A DNA stretch of 64,000 nt, taken from NCBI RefSeq assembly GCF_900128925.1, contig NZ_FQUJ01000006.1, positions 35,388 to 99,387 on the forward strand, given 5' to 3'. Shown piece by piece: positions 38,693 to 48,354 of the stretch (position 1 is its first letter; every line of letters starts with the position of its first letter). The notes beneath the pieces are model-generated. The model had not been told where the DNA came from. It searched no databases and saw only the letters and a list, made by a program, of their open reading frames with translations. The stretch is from Modicisalibacter ilicicola DSM 19980 (GTDB taxonomy: Bacteria > Pseudomonadota > Gammaproteobacteria > Pseudomonadales > Halomonadaceae). Made by a program: the position numbers and the translations under genes.

Positions 38693-38768
38693 GGGGCCTT
38701 AGCTCAGCTGGGAGAGCGCGACGCTGGCAGCGTCGAGGTCACCGGTTCGATCCCGGTAGGCTCCACCA
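38693..38768 (+). tRNA. tRNA-Ala (GGC)
   Basis: 76-nt cloverleaf. Acceptor GGGGCCT pairs with AGGCTCC (one G-U), D-arm GCTCAGCTGGGAGAGC, anticodon loop CTGGCAG giving anticodon GGC, T-arm ACCGG-TTCGATC-CCGGT, encoded CCA. Confidence 0.96.
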
Positions 38769-38799
38769 AATTACCTGTCTTGCGAGCGTTCATCGATGC

Positions 38800-38875
38800 G
38801 TCCCATTCGTCTAGTGGTCCAGGACACCGCCCTTTCACGGCGGTAACAGGGGTTCGAACCCCCTATGGGACGCCA
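38800..38875 (+). tRNA. tRNA-Glu (UUC)
   Basis: 76-nt cloverleaf. Acceptor GTCCCAT pairs with ATGGGAC, anticodon stem CCGCC/GGCGG with loop CTTTCAC giving anticodon TTC, T-arm GGGG-TTCGAAC-CCCC, encoded CCA. It lies 31 bases after tRNA-Ala and is likely cotranscribed. Confidence 0.96.
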
Positions 38876-39329
38876 CTCCTTTCTTGCTCGATCTCCCCTC
38901 TATTCTTTCCCATTGCCAGGCAAGGTCTTGCCGGAATTCTGCGGCGCGTCATAAGCAAGAGCCTCATGCCGTCAAGACGATTTGGGTGGTATTTAGGTGT
39001 CTTTTTTACCTATCGAAGGCTTGACAAGCTCACCGGGTTTTCCCCACCAATGCCTGGCTTATCGGTGCCTTGTGCATAATGCTCCGCGCAGCCCCGTGGT
39101 TATGGGCTTCTCAAAAAAATCCAATAAAATCAAAAGCATATACGTGGTTAAAAATTAGCCAATTTGTAGCCAGCCCACTGATCATGGCGATTGGGTGACG
39201 TTTTCTAGGGGTTGTGAACAGCCTTATCCACAGAAAGTGTGGACAAGGAATGAATTGCACATAAGAGTTTTTTGAAACACGTGAATTGCTCCTCCGGTGC
39301 CGCATCGGTGCTTCCGGAAAGGCGGTTCA
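38876..39329. other. noncoding gap with inverted DnaA boxes
   Basis: No supported gene in 454 bases. It contains CCTTATCCACA-GAAAG-TGTGGACAAGG (39222-39248), in which two DnaA boxes (TTATCCACA at 39224-39232 and TTGTCCACA on the minus strand at 39238-39246) face each other in an 11-bp inverted repeat with one mismatch. An AT-rich stretch lies at 39110-39165. The pair could also work as a hairpin, but no T tract follows in either direction. Confidence 0.6.
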
Positions 39330-40211
39330 TCACGATCCTTGCAAGCGCTTCAACAGCGATGAGGTATCCCACCGACCACCTCCCATGGCCTGGATATCGC
39401 CGTAGAATTGATCGACGAGGGCGGTGACCGGAAGGCGCGCACCGAGGCGACGTGCTTCGGCGAGGCAGATGTCCAGATCCTTGCGCATCCAGTTCACGGC
39501 GAAGCCGTGCTCGTAATGATCGGCGATCATCGTGGCGTGGCGATTCTCCATCTGCCAGGAGCCGGCGGCCCCCTGGGAGATGACCTCGACCAGCAGTTCG
39601 CGATCGAGCCCGGCACGCTCGGCAAAATGAAGCCCCTCCGCGAGACCTTGCACGAGACCCGCGATGCATATCTGGTTGACCATCTTGGCCATCTGCCCGG
39701 CACCGACATCGCCCATCAGCGTGACGGCCTTGCCGTAATGCTCGAGGGCAGGGCGGATGTGCCGAAAGACTTCCTGTTCGCCGCCACACATGATCGTCAG
39801 TGCCCCGTTGACGGCGCCTTGCTGGCCGCCCGACACCGGGGCATCGATGAAATGGCAGCCTTTCTGACGGCAGGCCTGATCCAGCTCGCGCGCCAGTTCG
39901 GCGGATGTCGTGGTGTGATCCACCAGTACGCCTGACGATTGCATGCCGGCCAGCACCCCGTCGTCCCCGGTGACCACCTGGCGGACATCGTCGTCGTTGC
40001 CGACGCAGACCAGCACCAGGTCCGCGCCCTCGGCGGCCTCTCGCGGCGTGGCATGATGGCTGCCGCCATATTCCGCCACCCACTCCTCGGCCCTGGCTGA
40101 CGTGCGGTTGTAGACGCGTGCGGCAAGGCCGGCGCGGGACAGATGGCCGGCCATGGGAAAGCCCATGACGCCAAGGCCGATGAAGGCGACGGTGGAAAAC
40201 GTATCGTTCAC
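39330..40211 (-). CDS. 3-hydroxyisobutyrate dehydrogenase-family NAD(P) oxidoreductase
   Basis: A 293-residue beta-hydroxyacid dehydrogenase. The N-terminal Rossmann fold has GLGVMGFPMAGHL and YNRTSARAEE. The substrate signature is FIDAPVSGGQQGAVNGALTIMCGG and the catalytic lysine is in GAGQMAKMVNQI. Family members reduce or oxidise 3-hydroxyisobutyrate, tartronate semialdehyde or succinic semialdehyde; the substrate cannot be told here. GTG 40211 fits the family length, with GAAGAGAG nine bases upstream; ATG 40247 is an alternative. Confidence 0.85.
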   Translation of the reverse strand: MNDTFSTVAFIGLGVMGFPMAGHLSRAGLAARVYNRTSARAEEWVAEYGGSHHATPREAAEGADLVLVCVGNDDDVRQVVTGDDGVLAGMQSSGVLVDHTTTSAELARELDQACRQKGCHFIDAPVSGGQQGAVNGALTIMCGGEQEVFRHIRPALEHYGKAVTLMGDVGAGQMAKMVNQICIAGLVQGLAEGLHFAERAGLDRELLVEVISQGAAGSWQMENRHATMIADHYEHGFAVNWMRKDLDICLAEARRLGARLPVTALVDQFYGDIQAMGGGRWDTSSLLKRLQGS

Positions 40212-40325
40212 GTGGGTGCTCTCTTCGCAAGGGTGGCTTGATGACATGCTGAAGAGTAGCAAAACACGGCGGTGAGGGGGCAGGCAGGCAATGAAACGGG
40301 CCGCCCCTGGCGGCCCGGTGCCCTC

Positions 40326-41612
40326 TTACTTCGTCGGGTAGTCGCGTTGCGTGTGCCCGATGTAGAGCTGGCGCGGACGCCCGATGCGGAAACCGTTGCT
40401 GTGCATCTCGTTCCAGTGGGAGATCCAGCCGATGGTGCGTGCCACGGCGAAGATGACCGTGAACATGTTGGTCGGGATGCCGATGGCGTTGAGAATGATG
40501 CCCGAATAGAAGTCGACGTTCGGGTAGAGCTTGCGCTCGACGAAGTAGTCGTCTTCCAGGGCGATCTGCTCCAGACGCTTGGCGATCTTCAGCTTGGGAT
40601 CGTCGGCCTTGCCCAGCTCGGCGAGGACCTCGTCGCAGGTTTCCTTCATGACCTTGGCCCGCGGATCGAAGTTCTTGTATACACGGTGGCCGAAGCCCAT
40701 CAGCTTGAACGGGTCATCCTTGTCCTTGGCCTTGTCGATGAAGCGCTGGATGTTCTCCTCGGATTCGTCGCCGATCTCGTCGAGCATGTTGAGGACGGCT
40801 TCGTTGGCGCCCCCGTGGGCCGGACCCCACAGCGCAGCGATGCCGGCGCTGATGCAGGCGAAGGGGTTGGCGCCGGTGGAGCCGGCCAGGCGCACCGTCG
40901 AGGTCGAGGCATTCTGCTCATGATCGGCATGGAGCATGAAGATGCGGTCCATCGCCTTGGCGAACACCGGGTTGATCTTGAACTCCTCACAGGGGTTGCT
41001 GAACATCATGTAGAGGAAGTTCTCGGCGTAGTTGAGGTCGTTGCGAGGGTAGTTGAAGGGCTGTCCGATGTTGTACTTGTAGCTCATTGCCGCGATGGTC
41101 GGCATCTTGGCGATCAGGCGGATGGCGCTGACGCGACGCTGCTTCTCGTCGGAGATGTCGAGGTTGTCGTGATAGAAGGCCGCCAGGCCGCCGACGACAC
41201 CGCACACGATGGCCATCGGGTGGGCGTCGCGCCGAAACCCCTTGAAGAAGTTGACGATCTGTTCGTGCACCATGGTGTGGTTGGTGATCAGTCCCTTGAA
41301 GGTCTCGTATTGCTCGTCGCTGGGCAGCTCGCCGAACAGCAGCAGGTAGCTCAACTCGACAAAGTTGGAGTTGTCAGCCAGCTGGTCGATGGGGTAGCCG
41401 CGATGCAGCAAGACGCCCTCGGCGCCATCGATGTAGGTGATGCCGGATTCGCACGCCGCAGTGGCCACAAAGCCAGGGTCATAGGTGAAGTGGCCCTTGT
41501 CGACCAGGCTACGCACGTCGATGACATCGGGGCCGACGGTGCCGGGGTACACCGGGAATTCGATGGCCTCCTCCACCCCGTCTATTGTCAACTGCGCCTT
41601 TTTATCAGCCAT
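40326..41612 (-). CDS. gltA: citrate synthase, type II
   Basis: A 428-residue hexameric-type citrate synthase making citrate from oxaloacetate and acetyl-CoA. Active-site residues are visible as His266 (GPAHGGANE), His309 (FGHRVY) and Asp367 (VDFYSG). The N-terminal beta-domain (1-60, [28 protein letters not shown]) marks the NADH-regulated Gram-negative type. Length equals the E. coli enzyme within one residue. It is divergent from the sdh operon, with its own promoter at 41686-41713. Confidence 0.98.
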   Translation of the reverse strand: MADKKAQLTIDGVEEAIEFPVYPGTVGPDVIDVRSLVDKGHFTYDPGFVATAACESGITYIDGAEGVLLHRGYPIDQLADNSNFVELSYLLLFGELPSDEQYETFKGLITNHTMVHEQIVNFFKGFRRDAHPMAIVCGVVGGLAAFYHDNLDISDEKQRRVSAIRLIAKMPTIAAMSYKYNIGQPFNYPRNDLNYAENFLYMMFSNPCEEFKINPVFAKAMDRIFMLHADHEQNASTSTVRLAGSTGANPFACISAGIAALWGPAHGGANEAVLNMLDEIGDESEENIQRFIDKAKDKDDPFKLMGFGHRVYKNFDPRAKVMKETCDEVLAELGKADDPKLKIAKRLEQIALEDDYFVERKLYPNVDFYSGIILNAIGIPTNMFTVIFAVARTIGWISHWNEMHSNGFRIGRPRQLYIGHTQRDYPTK

Positions 41613-41685
41613 GCTGGGTCTCCTGCGGTTATCGATTGCTTACGAGAATCGCCTCTCGTTGCTGCGGGGCAGCAAAGGTCTGCCT

Positions 41686-41713
41686 ACTATAAAAGTGGCG
41701 AAAGGTTTGTCAA
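41686..41713 (-). promoter_or_regulatory. gltA promoter
   Basis: Minus-strand TTGACA (41708-41713), 16 bases, TATAGT (41686-41691). It would give a leader of about 65 bases before the gltA start. Confidence 0.75.
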
Positions 41714-41874
41714 TTAACAGATGGTGGCCCTCGTCCCGAAGTTCCTCGAAGGATGCACATCGTTCGTGGCCTGTCTGGTGACGTCTTCCAGGGCCTCTCC
41801 CGGGTGCTGGAAGCCGTTTCTCGCTGATGTTGTTACTCAGGGTAACACCATGGTCGCAGAGGTGCGGTAACGAT

Positions 41875-41903
41875 TTGTCATACCCCCGTCTAGTCCCTAT
41901 AAT
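41875..41903 (+). promoter_or_regulatory. sdhCDAB promoter
   Basis: TTGTCA (41875-41880), 17 bases, TATAAT (41898-41903). The leader to the sdhC GTG at 42041 is about 130 bases, enough for post-transcriptional control such as by a small RNA. The gap 41714-41874 between this and the gltA promoter holds an imperfect GGTAACACCAT repeat but nothing else I can name. Confidence 0.75.
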
Positions 41904-42040
41904 CCTAGCCACGCGACTGGCAGGAAATGGAAATCGGTCGTGCCATCTGGCGTACTGCTGAAGTCCTTCCTCAAAACCACTGCCCACTCTGGCCAAGTCC
42001 GGCCCAGAGACGAGTGGGCCAATAGAGTGTGTGAAGAGCC

Positions 42041-42418
42041 GTGAATAGCAAAAGACCCGTAAACCTCGATCTTTCCACCATAAAGTTCCCACTCCCTGCT
42101 CTAGTTTCCATTACCCACCGCATCACCGGCGTGATCCTCTTCGTCGGCCTTATCTTTGCCTTCTGGGCACTGGATGTATCGCTTTCGTCGCCTCTGGGGT
42201 TCGAAACGGTGCGTGAGGCCCTCGAGACCGGCTTTCTGGCGAAGCTGATCGCTTGGGGGCTGTTGTCTGCACTGTCGTTCCATTTCGTGGCGGGCCTTCG
42301 CCATCTGCTCATGCACTTCGACATCGGCATCGAGCTCGAGGGTGGCACGCAAACGGCAAAGATAACTTTCGTCACAAGCGCGGTTCTGGTGATTCTGGCA
42401 GGGGTCTGGGTATGGTAA
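42041..42418 (+). CDS. sdhC: succinate dehydrogenase cytochrome b556 subunit
   Basis: A 125-residue membrane anchor of complex II with three membrane helices (about 26-48, 65-85, 103-124). The haem/quinone signature is RPVNLDLSTIKFPLPALVSITHRITGVIL followed by SFHFVAGLRHLLMHFDIGI, which contains the haem-ligand histidine region. GTG start; overlaps sdhD by seven bases. Confidence 0.96.
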   Translation: MNSKRPVNLDLSTIKFPLPALVSITHRITGVILFVGLIFAFWALDVSLSSPLGFETVREALETGFLAKLIAWGLLSALSFHFVAGLRHLLMHFDIGIELEGGTQTAKITFVTSAVLVILAGVWVW

Positions 42419-42759
42419 CCAACGTAACGAACTTTAGTCGCAGCGGGCTGTCCGATTGGCTGGTCCAGCAAGTTTCGGCAGTCATACTGGCGCTCTATGC
42501 CCTCCTGATGGTGGGCTACTTCCTCTTTCACCCGGGGTTGGATTACGCCACCTGGCACGGGTTCTTCTCCCAGACCTGGATGCGCATCTTTTCCCTGCTG
42601 GCGTTCATCGCGCTGGCCGCGCATGTCTGGGTGGGCGTGTGGACCGTCATCACCGATTACATCAAGCCCATCGGGATTCGCTTTGCCGCTCAAATCGTCT
42701 TGATCCTCGCCATCTTCGTTTTCCTGGTGTGGGGCGTACAAATCCTCTGGGGAGCCTGA
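42412..42759 (+). CDS. sdhD: succinate dehydrogenase membrane anchor subunit
   Basis: A 115-residue second anchor with three membrane helices. Family marks are RSGLSDWLVQQVSAVILALYALLMVGYF, then LAAHVWVGVWTVITDYIKP, where the histidine and tyrosine-aspartate pair contribute to haem and ubiquinone binding. Start ATG 42412; the longer frame starting at 42253 is in the sdhC region and not real. Confidence 0.96.
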   Translation: MVTNVTNFSRSGLSDWLVQQVSAVILALYALLMVGYFLFHPGLDYATWHGFFSQTWMRIFSLLAFIALAAHVWVGVWTVITDYIKPIGIRFAAQIVLILAIFVFLVWGVQILWGA

Positions 42760-42762
42760 ACC

Positions 42763-44535
42763 ATGTCCACTATGCGTAATCTGTCTTTCGACGCCATCAT
42801 CATCGGCGGCGGGGGGTCCGGCTTGCGTGCCGCACTCGAGCTGGCCAAGTCCGGCAAGAAGACAGCCGTACTTTCCAAGGTGTTCCCCACCCGGTCGCAC
42901 ACGGTATCGGCCCAGGGCGGCATCACCTGTGCCATCGCCTCCGCCGACCCCAACGACGACTGGCGCTGGCACATGTACGACACCGTCAAGGGCAGCGACT
43001 ACATCGCCGACCAGGATGCCGCCGAGTACATGTGTACCGAAGGCCCCAAGGCAGTGTTCGAGCTCGAGCACATGGGGTTGCCCTTCTCGCGTTTCGACAA
43101 CGGCCGCATCTACCAGCGTCCGTTTGGCGGGCAGTCCAAGAACTTCGGTGAAGGCGGCCAGGCGGCGCGTACCTGCGCAGCCGCCGACCGGACCGGTCAC
43201 GCGCTGCTGCACACGCTTTATCAGAATAACCTGAAAAACAATACGGTCTTTCTCAACGAGTGGTATGCCATCGACCTGGTCAAGAACGCCCAGGGCGATG
43301 TGGTCGGCTGCATCGCGCTGTGCATCGAGACCGGTGAGATCGTGCACGTCAAGTCCAAGGCCACGGTACTGGCCACCGGCGGTGCGGGGCGTATCTTTGC
43401 CTCCACCACCAATGCCCTGATCAATACCGGCGACGGCATCGGCATGGCGCTGCGTGCCGGCTTCCCGATGCAGGACATGGAGATGTGGCAGTTCCACCCG
43501 ACCGGCATCTACGGCGCCGGCACGCTGGTGACCGAAGGCTGTCGTGGCGAGGGCGGCTACCTGATCAACAAGGATGGCGAGCGCTTCATGGAGCGTTACG
43601 CGCCCAACGCCAAGGACCTGGCCGGTCGCGACGTGGTCGCGCGCTCCATGGTCATGGAGATGCTCGAGGGCCGCGGCTGCGGCGAGAACGGCGATCACGT
43701 GATGCTCAAGCTCGACCACCTGGGCGAGGAGGTGCTGCAGAAGCGCCTGCCCGGTATCGTCGAGCTCTCCAAGACCTTTGCCCACGTGGATCCCGCGAAG
43801 GAGCCGATCCCGGTGGTGCCGACCTGTCACTACATGATGGGCGGGATTCCCACCAACGTGCATGGCCAGGCCATCATGCAGGATGGCGACGGCAACGACC
43901 AGATCGTCAATGGCCTGTTCGCCTGTGGCGAGGCGGCGTGCGTCTCGGTGCACGGAGCCAATCGCCTGGGTGGCAACTCGCTGCTCGACCTGGTGGTGTT
44001 CGGTCGTGCCGCCGGCATGTTCATCGAGGGGGCGCTCAACGAGGGCATCGACTACCTCGCGGCTTCCCAGAGCGACATCGACGCCTCCATGGCGCGTCTC
44101 AATCGCTGGAACGAATCCAGTGGCGGCGAGGCCGTGGCGGAGCTCAAGGCGGAACTCCAGGACGTCATGCAGAACGACTTCGGGGTCTTCCGCAAGGAAG
44201 AGAACATGCAGAATGGTGTCAGGAAGCTCAGCGACCTGCGCGAGCGCATCGCCAACGCCCATCTGAGCGACAAGTCCAACACCTTCAACACGGCGCGAGT
44301 CGAGGCGCTGGAACTCGACAACCTGCTAGAAGTGGCCGAGGCCACCGCCATCTCGGCGCTCGAACGCAAGGAAAGCCGCGGTGCGCATTCCCGTTACGAC
44401 TATCCGGACCGTGACGACGTCAACTGGCTCAAGCACTCCATCTACTTCCCGGTCGAGAAGAGGCTGGGCAAGCGCGATGTGAACTTCACGCCCAAGACCG
44501 TCGATACCTTCGAGCCGAAAGTCCGGACCTATTGA
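42763..44535 (+). CDS. sdhA: succinate dehydrogenase flavoprotein subunit
   Basis: A 590-residue catalytic subunit oxidising succinate to fumarate. FAD-binding [17 protein letters not shown] (12-28), covalent flavin histidine in [12 protein letters not shown] (His46), substrate region [23 protein letters not shown] and the second FAD motif [21 protein letters not shown]. Full length. Three bases after sdhD. Confidence 0.98.
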   Translation: MSTMRNLSFDAIIIGGGGSGLRAALELAKSGKKTAVLSKVFPTRSHTVSAQGGITCAIASADPNDDWRWHMYDTVKGSDYIADQDAAEYMCTEGPKAVFELEHMGLPFSRFDNGRIYQRPFGGQSKNFGEGGQAARTCAAADRTGHALLHTLYQNNLKNNTVFLNEWYAIDLVKNAQGDVVGCIALCIETGEIVHVKSKATVLATGGAGRIFASTTNALINTGDGIGMALRAGFPMQDMEMWQFHPTGIYGAGTLVTEGCRGEGGYLINKDGERFMERYAPNAKDLAGRDVVARSMVMEMLEGRGCGENGDHVMLKLDHLGEEVLQKRLPGIVELSKTFAHVDPAKEPIPVVPTCHYMMGGIPTNVHGQAIMQDGDGNDQIVNGLFACGEAACVSVHGANRLGGNSLLDLVVFGRAAGMFIEGALNEGIDYLAASQSDIDASMARLNRWNESSGGEAVAELKAELQDVMQNDFGVFRKEENMQNGVRKLSDLRERIANAHLSDKSNTFNTARVEALELDNLLEVAEATAISALERKESRGAHSRYDYPDRDDVNWLKHSIYFPVEKRLGKRDVNFTPKTVDTFEPKVRTY

Positions 44536-44541
44536 GGAAGA

Positions 44542-45252
44542 ATGCCCATGCTTCAGGTATCCATATACCGCTACAACCCGGAGACCGACTCCGCCCCCTA
44601 CATGCAAGAGTTTCAGGTGGATACGCAGGGCCGTGACCTGATGGTCCTCAACGTCCTGGAGCTCATCAAGCAGCAGGACAGCTCGATGGCCTACCGTCGC
44701 AGCTGTCGCGAGGGCGTGTGCGGCTCCGATGGCATGAATATCAACGGCACCAATGGTCTGGCCTGCGTCACTCCCTTGTCCGACGTGGTCAAGAGCAACA
44801 AGCTGGTACTGCGTCCCTTGCCCGGCCTGCCCGTCGTTCGCGACCTGGTGGTCGACATGGGGATCTTCTACAAGCAGTACGAGCGCATTCAGCCGTACCT
44901 GCAGAACGATACCACCCCGCCGGCCATCGAGCGTCTCCAGTCGCCCGAGGAGCGCGATAAGCTCGACGGACTCTACGAGTGCATCCTGTGCGCCTGCTGC
45001 TCGACGGCCTGCCCGTCGTTCTGGTGGAACCCGGACAAGTTCGTGGGACCGGCCGGACTGCTTCAAGCTTATCGCTTCCTGGCCGATAGTCGGGATACCG
45101 CGGCCCGGGAGCGTCTCGCCGAGCTCGAGGACCCGTTCAGCGTGTTCCGTTGCCGCGGCATCATGAATTGCGTGGCCGTCTGCCCGAAGGGGCTCAATCC
45201 GACCCGCGCGATCGGTAAAATTCGCGAGCTGTTGCTGGAGAATGCCACTTAA
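44542..45252 (+). CDS. sdhB: succinate dehydrogenase iron-sulfur subunit
   Basis: A 236-residue electron-transfer subunit. The [2Fe-2S] cysteines are in SCREGVCGSDGMNINGTNGLAC. The [4Fe-4S] and [3Fe-4S] clusters are bound by CILCACCSTACP and CRGIMNCVAVCPKGLNP. Length equals that of E. coli (238) within two residues. Six bases after sdhA. Confidence 0.98.
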   Translation: MPMLQVSIYRYNPETDSAPYMQEFQVDTQGRDLMVLNVLELIKQQDSSMAYRRSCREGVCGSDGMNINGTNGLACVTPLSDVVKSNKLVLRPLPGLPVVRDLVVDMGIFYKQYERIQPYLQNDTTPPAIERLQSPEERDKLDGLYECILCACCSTACPSFWWNPDKFVGPAGLLQAYRFLADSRDTAARERLAELEDPFSVFRCRGIMNCVAVCPKGLNPTRAIGKIRELLLENAT

Positions 45253-45330
45253 ATCGTGGCCCGCAGCTTGCTATCATGGGCGCCTCTTTCACTGCGGCCA
45301 AATGCCGCGAAAGGGAAAGACCCAAGCGCC

Positions 45331-45360
45331 AAGAGCCGGTGCCCTGGTGCACCGGCTCTT
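45331..45360. other. hairpin between sdhB and sucA
   Basis: Perfect 12-bp stem AAGAGCCGGTGC/GCACCGGCTCTT with a six-base loop, without a T tract. It may be a processing or partial attenuation element setting sdh apart from suc. The whole gap 45253-45479 has no gene. Confidence 0.55.
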
Positions 45361-45479
45361 GACGATTACCGCCACGCCGTCGAGGACGAGGCATCGTCCT
45401 GGTGGCAGGGTAAGGGTGTCGTCGATGCGAACTCGTACCTGGCGACGACAATGCCCCATCAGTGCAGGGTGACCGAGTG

Positions 45480-48314
45480 ATGCAAGAAGGCATAATGGAG
45501 TTGATGTGGCGCACTTCTCATGTGAGTGGAGGCAACGCCCACTATGTGGAAGCGCTTTACGAACAGTATCTGGTTGATCCCAATGCGGTTCCTGATGAAT
45601 GGCGTAGTTATTTCGACAAGTTGCCGCGTCCGGAAGGGAGCCCCACCCACGACGTTCCCCTGAGCCCGATCCGCGAACAGTTCTACCAGCTGGCCCGCAA
45701 CCGGCGTAACGGTCAGGCTGCCGAGAGTGCCGACAGCGGCGAGAACAAGAAGCAGGTCAAGGTTCTTCAGCTGATCAATGCCTATCGCTTCCGCGGCCAT
45801 CAGAAGGCCGATATCGATCCTCTCGATCTGCGCAATCCTGTCCCGGTACCCGATCTCGATCTCTCCTTCCACCAGCTGTCGAAAGCCGACATGGATACCG
45901 AGTTCCAGACCGGCTCCCTCTTTCTGGGCAAGGACAAGGCGACCCTCAAGGAAATCGTCGAGGCGCTGGAGCGGACCTACTGCCGCAGCATCGGCTGCGA
46001 GTTCATGCACATCGTCGATACCGAGGAAAAGCGCTGGCTGCAGCAGCGTTTCGAGTCGGTGCGCTCCAGCCCCAAGTTCAGCGACGACGTGCGCAAGCAT
46101 GTCATGGAGCGTCTGACCGCGGCCGAGGGCCTGGAAAACTACCTGGCCTCCAAGTATCCCGGCACCAAGCGCTTCGGCCTCGAGGGCGGTGAGAACTTCA
46201 TCCCGATGATGGATGAGATCATCCAGCGGGCCGGCGGCTACGGCACCAAGGAAGTGGTGATCGGCATGGCCCACCGCGGCCGTCTCAACCTGCTGGTCAA
46301 CATCCTTGGCAAGAGCCCCTCGGAGTTGATCGAGGAGTTCGATGGCAAGAAGGTCATCGAGTCGGGCTCCGGCGACGTCAAGTATCACCAGGGTTTCAGC
46401 TCCAATGTCATGACCCCGGGGGGGGAGGTGCACCTGGCGCTGGCGTTCAACCCGTCGCATCTCGAGATTGTTTCGCCGGTGGTCGAGGGGTCCGTTCGCG
46501 CGCGTCAGGATCGCCGCGAGGATGCCGAGGGCGACAAGGTCCTGCCGATCAATGTGCATGGCGATGCCGCCTTCGCGGGCCAGGGCGTGGTCATGGAGAC
46601 CTTCCAGATGTCCCAGACCCGGGCCTACCGGACCGGGGGCACGGTGCACATCGTCATCAACAACCAGGTCGGTTTCACTACCTCGCACCCCGAGGACACG
46701 CGCTCCACGGAGTACTGCACCGATATCGCCAAGATGGTTCAGGCTCCGATCTTCCACGTCAACGGCGATGACGCCGATGCGGTACTGCACGCGACCCAGG
46801 TGGCCATCGACTATCGCCAGCAGTTTCACAAGGACGTGGTCATCGACATCGTCTGCTATCGTCGCCGCGGCCACAACGAGGCCGACGAGCCTTCCGGCAC
46901 CCAGCCGATGATGTACAGCAAGATCAAGAAGCACAAGAGCGCTCGCGAGCTCTATGCGGATCGCTTGATCAAGGAGGGCGTGATCGACGAAGAGACCGCC
47001 AAGGCCATGATCGAAAAGTACCGCGAGGATCTGCTGGCCGGCAATCATGTGGCCGATGCCCTGGTCAAGGAGCCCAACAAGGGCCTTTTCGTCGACTGGA
47101 CCCCCTACCTTGGTCATGAATGGACCGGCGATGCGGATACCTCCATCGACATGAAGCGCATGCAGCAGCTTGCCGCGCGCATGTGCGAGATCCCGGATGG
47201 CGTCCAGGTTCAGCGCCAGGTCGCCAAGATCTACGAGGACCGCCGCAAGATGCAGGCCGGCGGCATGGCCGTGAACTGGGGGTTCGCCGAGACCCTGGCC
47301 TATGCGACCCTGCTCGACCAGGGGCACCCGGTGCGTCTGACCGGTCAGGATTCGGGGCGAGGCACCTTCTCCCACCGCCACGCCGTGATCCACAACCAGA
47401 AGGATGGCACCACCTACGTGCCGCTGGAGCATATTCGCGAGGGCCAGCCACGCTTCACCATCCACGACTCCTTCCTGTCGGAGGAGGCGGTGCTGGCCTT
47501 CGAGTACGGCTATGCGACGACCATGCCCAATGCGCTGATCATCTGGGAGGCCCAGTTCGGCGACTTCTTCAACGGCGCTCAGGTGGTGGTCGACCAGTTC
47601 ATCTCCTCCGGTGAGTCGAAATGGGCCCGCCTGTGTGGTCTGACCCTGCTGCTGCCCCACGGGTACGAAGGCCAAGGGCCCGAGCACTCCTCGGCGCGCC
47701 TCGAGCGCTTCCTGCAGCTGTGTGCCGAGCACAACATGCAGGTCTGCGTACCGACCACCCCGGCACAGATATTCCACCTGCTGCGTCGCCAGGTGATCCG
47801 CCCGATTCGCAAGCCCTTGATCGTGATGTCGCCCAAGAGCCTGCTGCGCCACAAGGAGGCCACCTCGAGCCTCGAGCAGCTGGCACAAGGGCGGTTCGAG
47901 ATGGTGCTGGCGGATCAGGGCAAGCTTGCGGCCGAGAAGGTCAAGCGCGTGGTGCTGTGCGCGGGCAAGGTCTACTACGACCTGGCCGCCTATCGCAGCG
48001 AGAAGGAGCGTGACGACACCGCCGTGGTACGCGTCGAGCAGCTCTATCCGTTTCCCAAGGAGGAGCTCCATGAAGCACTCAAGGGCTACGCCAACCTGGA
48101 GCAGATCGTGTGGTGCCAGGAAGAGCCTCTCAATCAGGGGGCCTGGTACCAGAGCCAGCACCATCTGCGGGTGGTGGCCGACATGCTGTCCGAGGGCCTG
48201 GGTCGGGAGCTCAAGTTTGCAGGTCGCCCGGCCTCTGCGGCCCCCGCGGCCGGCTACATGTCCGTCCATGTCGAGCAGCAGCGCCAATTGGTCGAAGACG
48301 CCTTCAACGCCTGA
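45480..48314 (+). CDS. sucA: 2-oxoglutarate dehydrogenase E1
   Basis: A 944-residue thiamine-diphosphate E1 of the oxoglutarate dehydrogenase complex. The N-terminus has the E2-binding ALYEQYLVDPNAVPDEWRSYF; RLNLLVNILGKSP, HGDAAFAGQGVVMET (TPP/metal region) and SGEYGFSTA-like SEEAVLAFEYGYATTMPNALIIWEAQFGDF follow. ATG 45480 has AGGGTG upstream; GTG 45462 is an alternative. The gene is 40 bases before sucB. Confidence 0.98.
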   Translation: MQEGIMELMWRTSHVSGGNAHYVEALYEQYLVDPNAVPDEWRSYFDKLPRPEGSPTHDVPLSPIREQFYQLARNRRNGQAAESADSGENKKQVKVLQLINAYRFRGHQKADIDPLDLRNPVPVPDLDLSFHQLSKADMDTEFQTGSLFLGKDKATLKEIVEALERTYCRSIGCEFMHIVDTEEKRWLQQRFESVRSSPKFSDDVRKHVMERLTAAEGLENYLASKYPGTKRFGLEGGENFIPMMDEIIQRAGGYGTKEVVIGMAHRGRLNLLVNILGKSPSELIEEFDGKKVIESGSGDVKYHQGFSSNVMTPGGEVHLALAFNPSHLEIVSPVVEGSVRARQDRREDAEGDKVLPINVHGDAAFAGQGVVMETFQMSQTRAYRTGGTVHIVINNQVGFTTSHPEDTRSTEYCTDIAKMVQAPIFHVNGDDADAVLHATQVAIDYRQQFHKDVVIDIVCYRRRGHNEADEPSGTQPMMYSKIKKHKSARELYADRLIKEGVIDEETAKAMIEKYREDLLAGNHVADALVKEPNKGLFVDWTPYLGHEWTGDADTSIDMKRMQQLAARMCEIPDGVQVQRQVAKIYEDRRKMQAGGMAVNWGFAETLAYATLLDQGHPVRLTGQDSGRGTFSHRHAVIHNQKDGTTYVPLEHIREGQPRFTIHDSFLSEEAVLAFEYGYATTMPNALIIWEAQFGDFFNGAQVVVDQFISSGESKWARLCGLTLLLPHGYEGQGPEHSSARLERFLQLCAEHNMQVCVPTTPAQIFHLLRRQVIRPIRKPLIVMSPKSLLRHKEATSSLEQLAQGRFEMVLADQGKLAAEKVKRVVLCAGKVYYDLAAYRSEKERDDTAVVRVEQLYPFPKEELHEALKGYANLEQIVWCQEEPLNQGAWYQSQHHLRVVADMLSEGLGRELKFAGRPASAAPAAGYMSVHVEQQRQLVEDAFNA

Positions 48315-48354
48315 GGCATTCCACCGGGACGAAAGAACACATTAAGGAAAGGAA

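Noticed and set aside
39222-39248. Inverted DnaA boxes as an intrinsic terminator
   Set aside because: No T tract after the stem in either direction.
41971-44262. Open frame of 763 codons on the minus strand across sdhC, sdhD and sdhA
   Set aside because: Shadow of three well-supported genes on the other strand.
45459-48287. Open frame of 942 codons on the minus strand opposite sucA
   Set aside because: It mirrors sucA almost exactly; GC-rich third codon positions leave the antisense frame open. Repetitive Leu/Gly/Asp composition and no family match.
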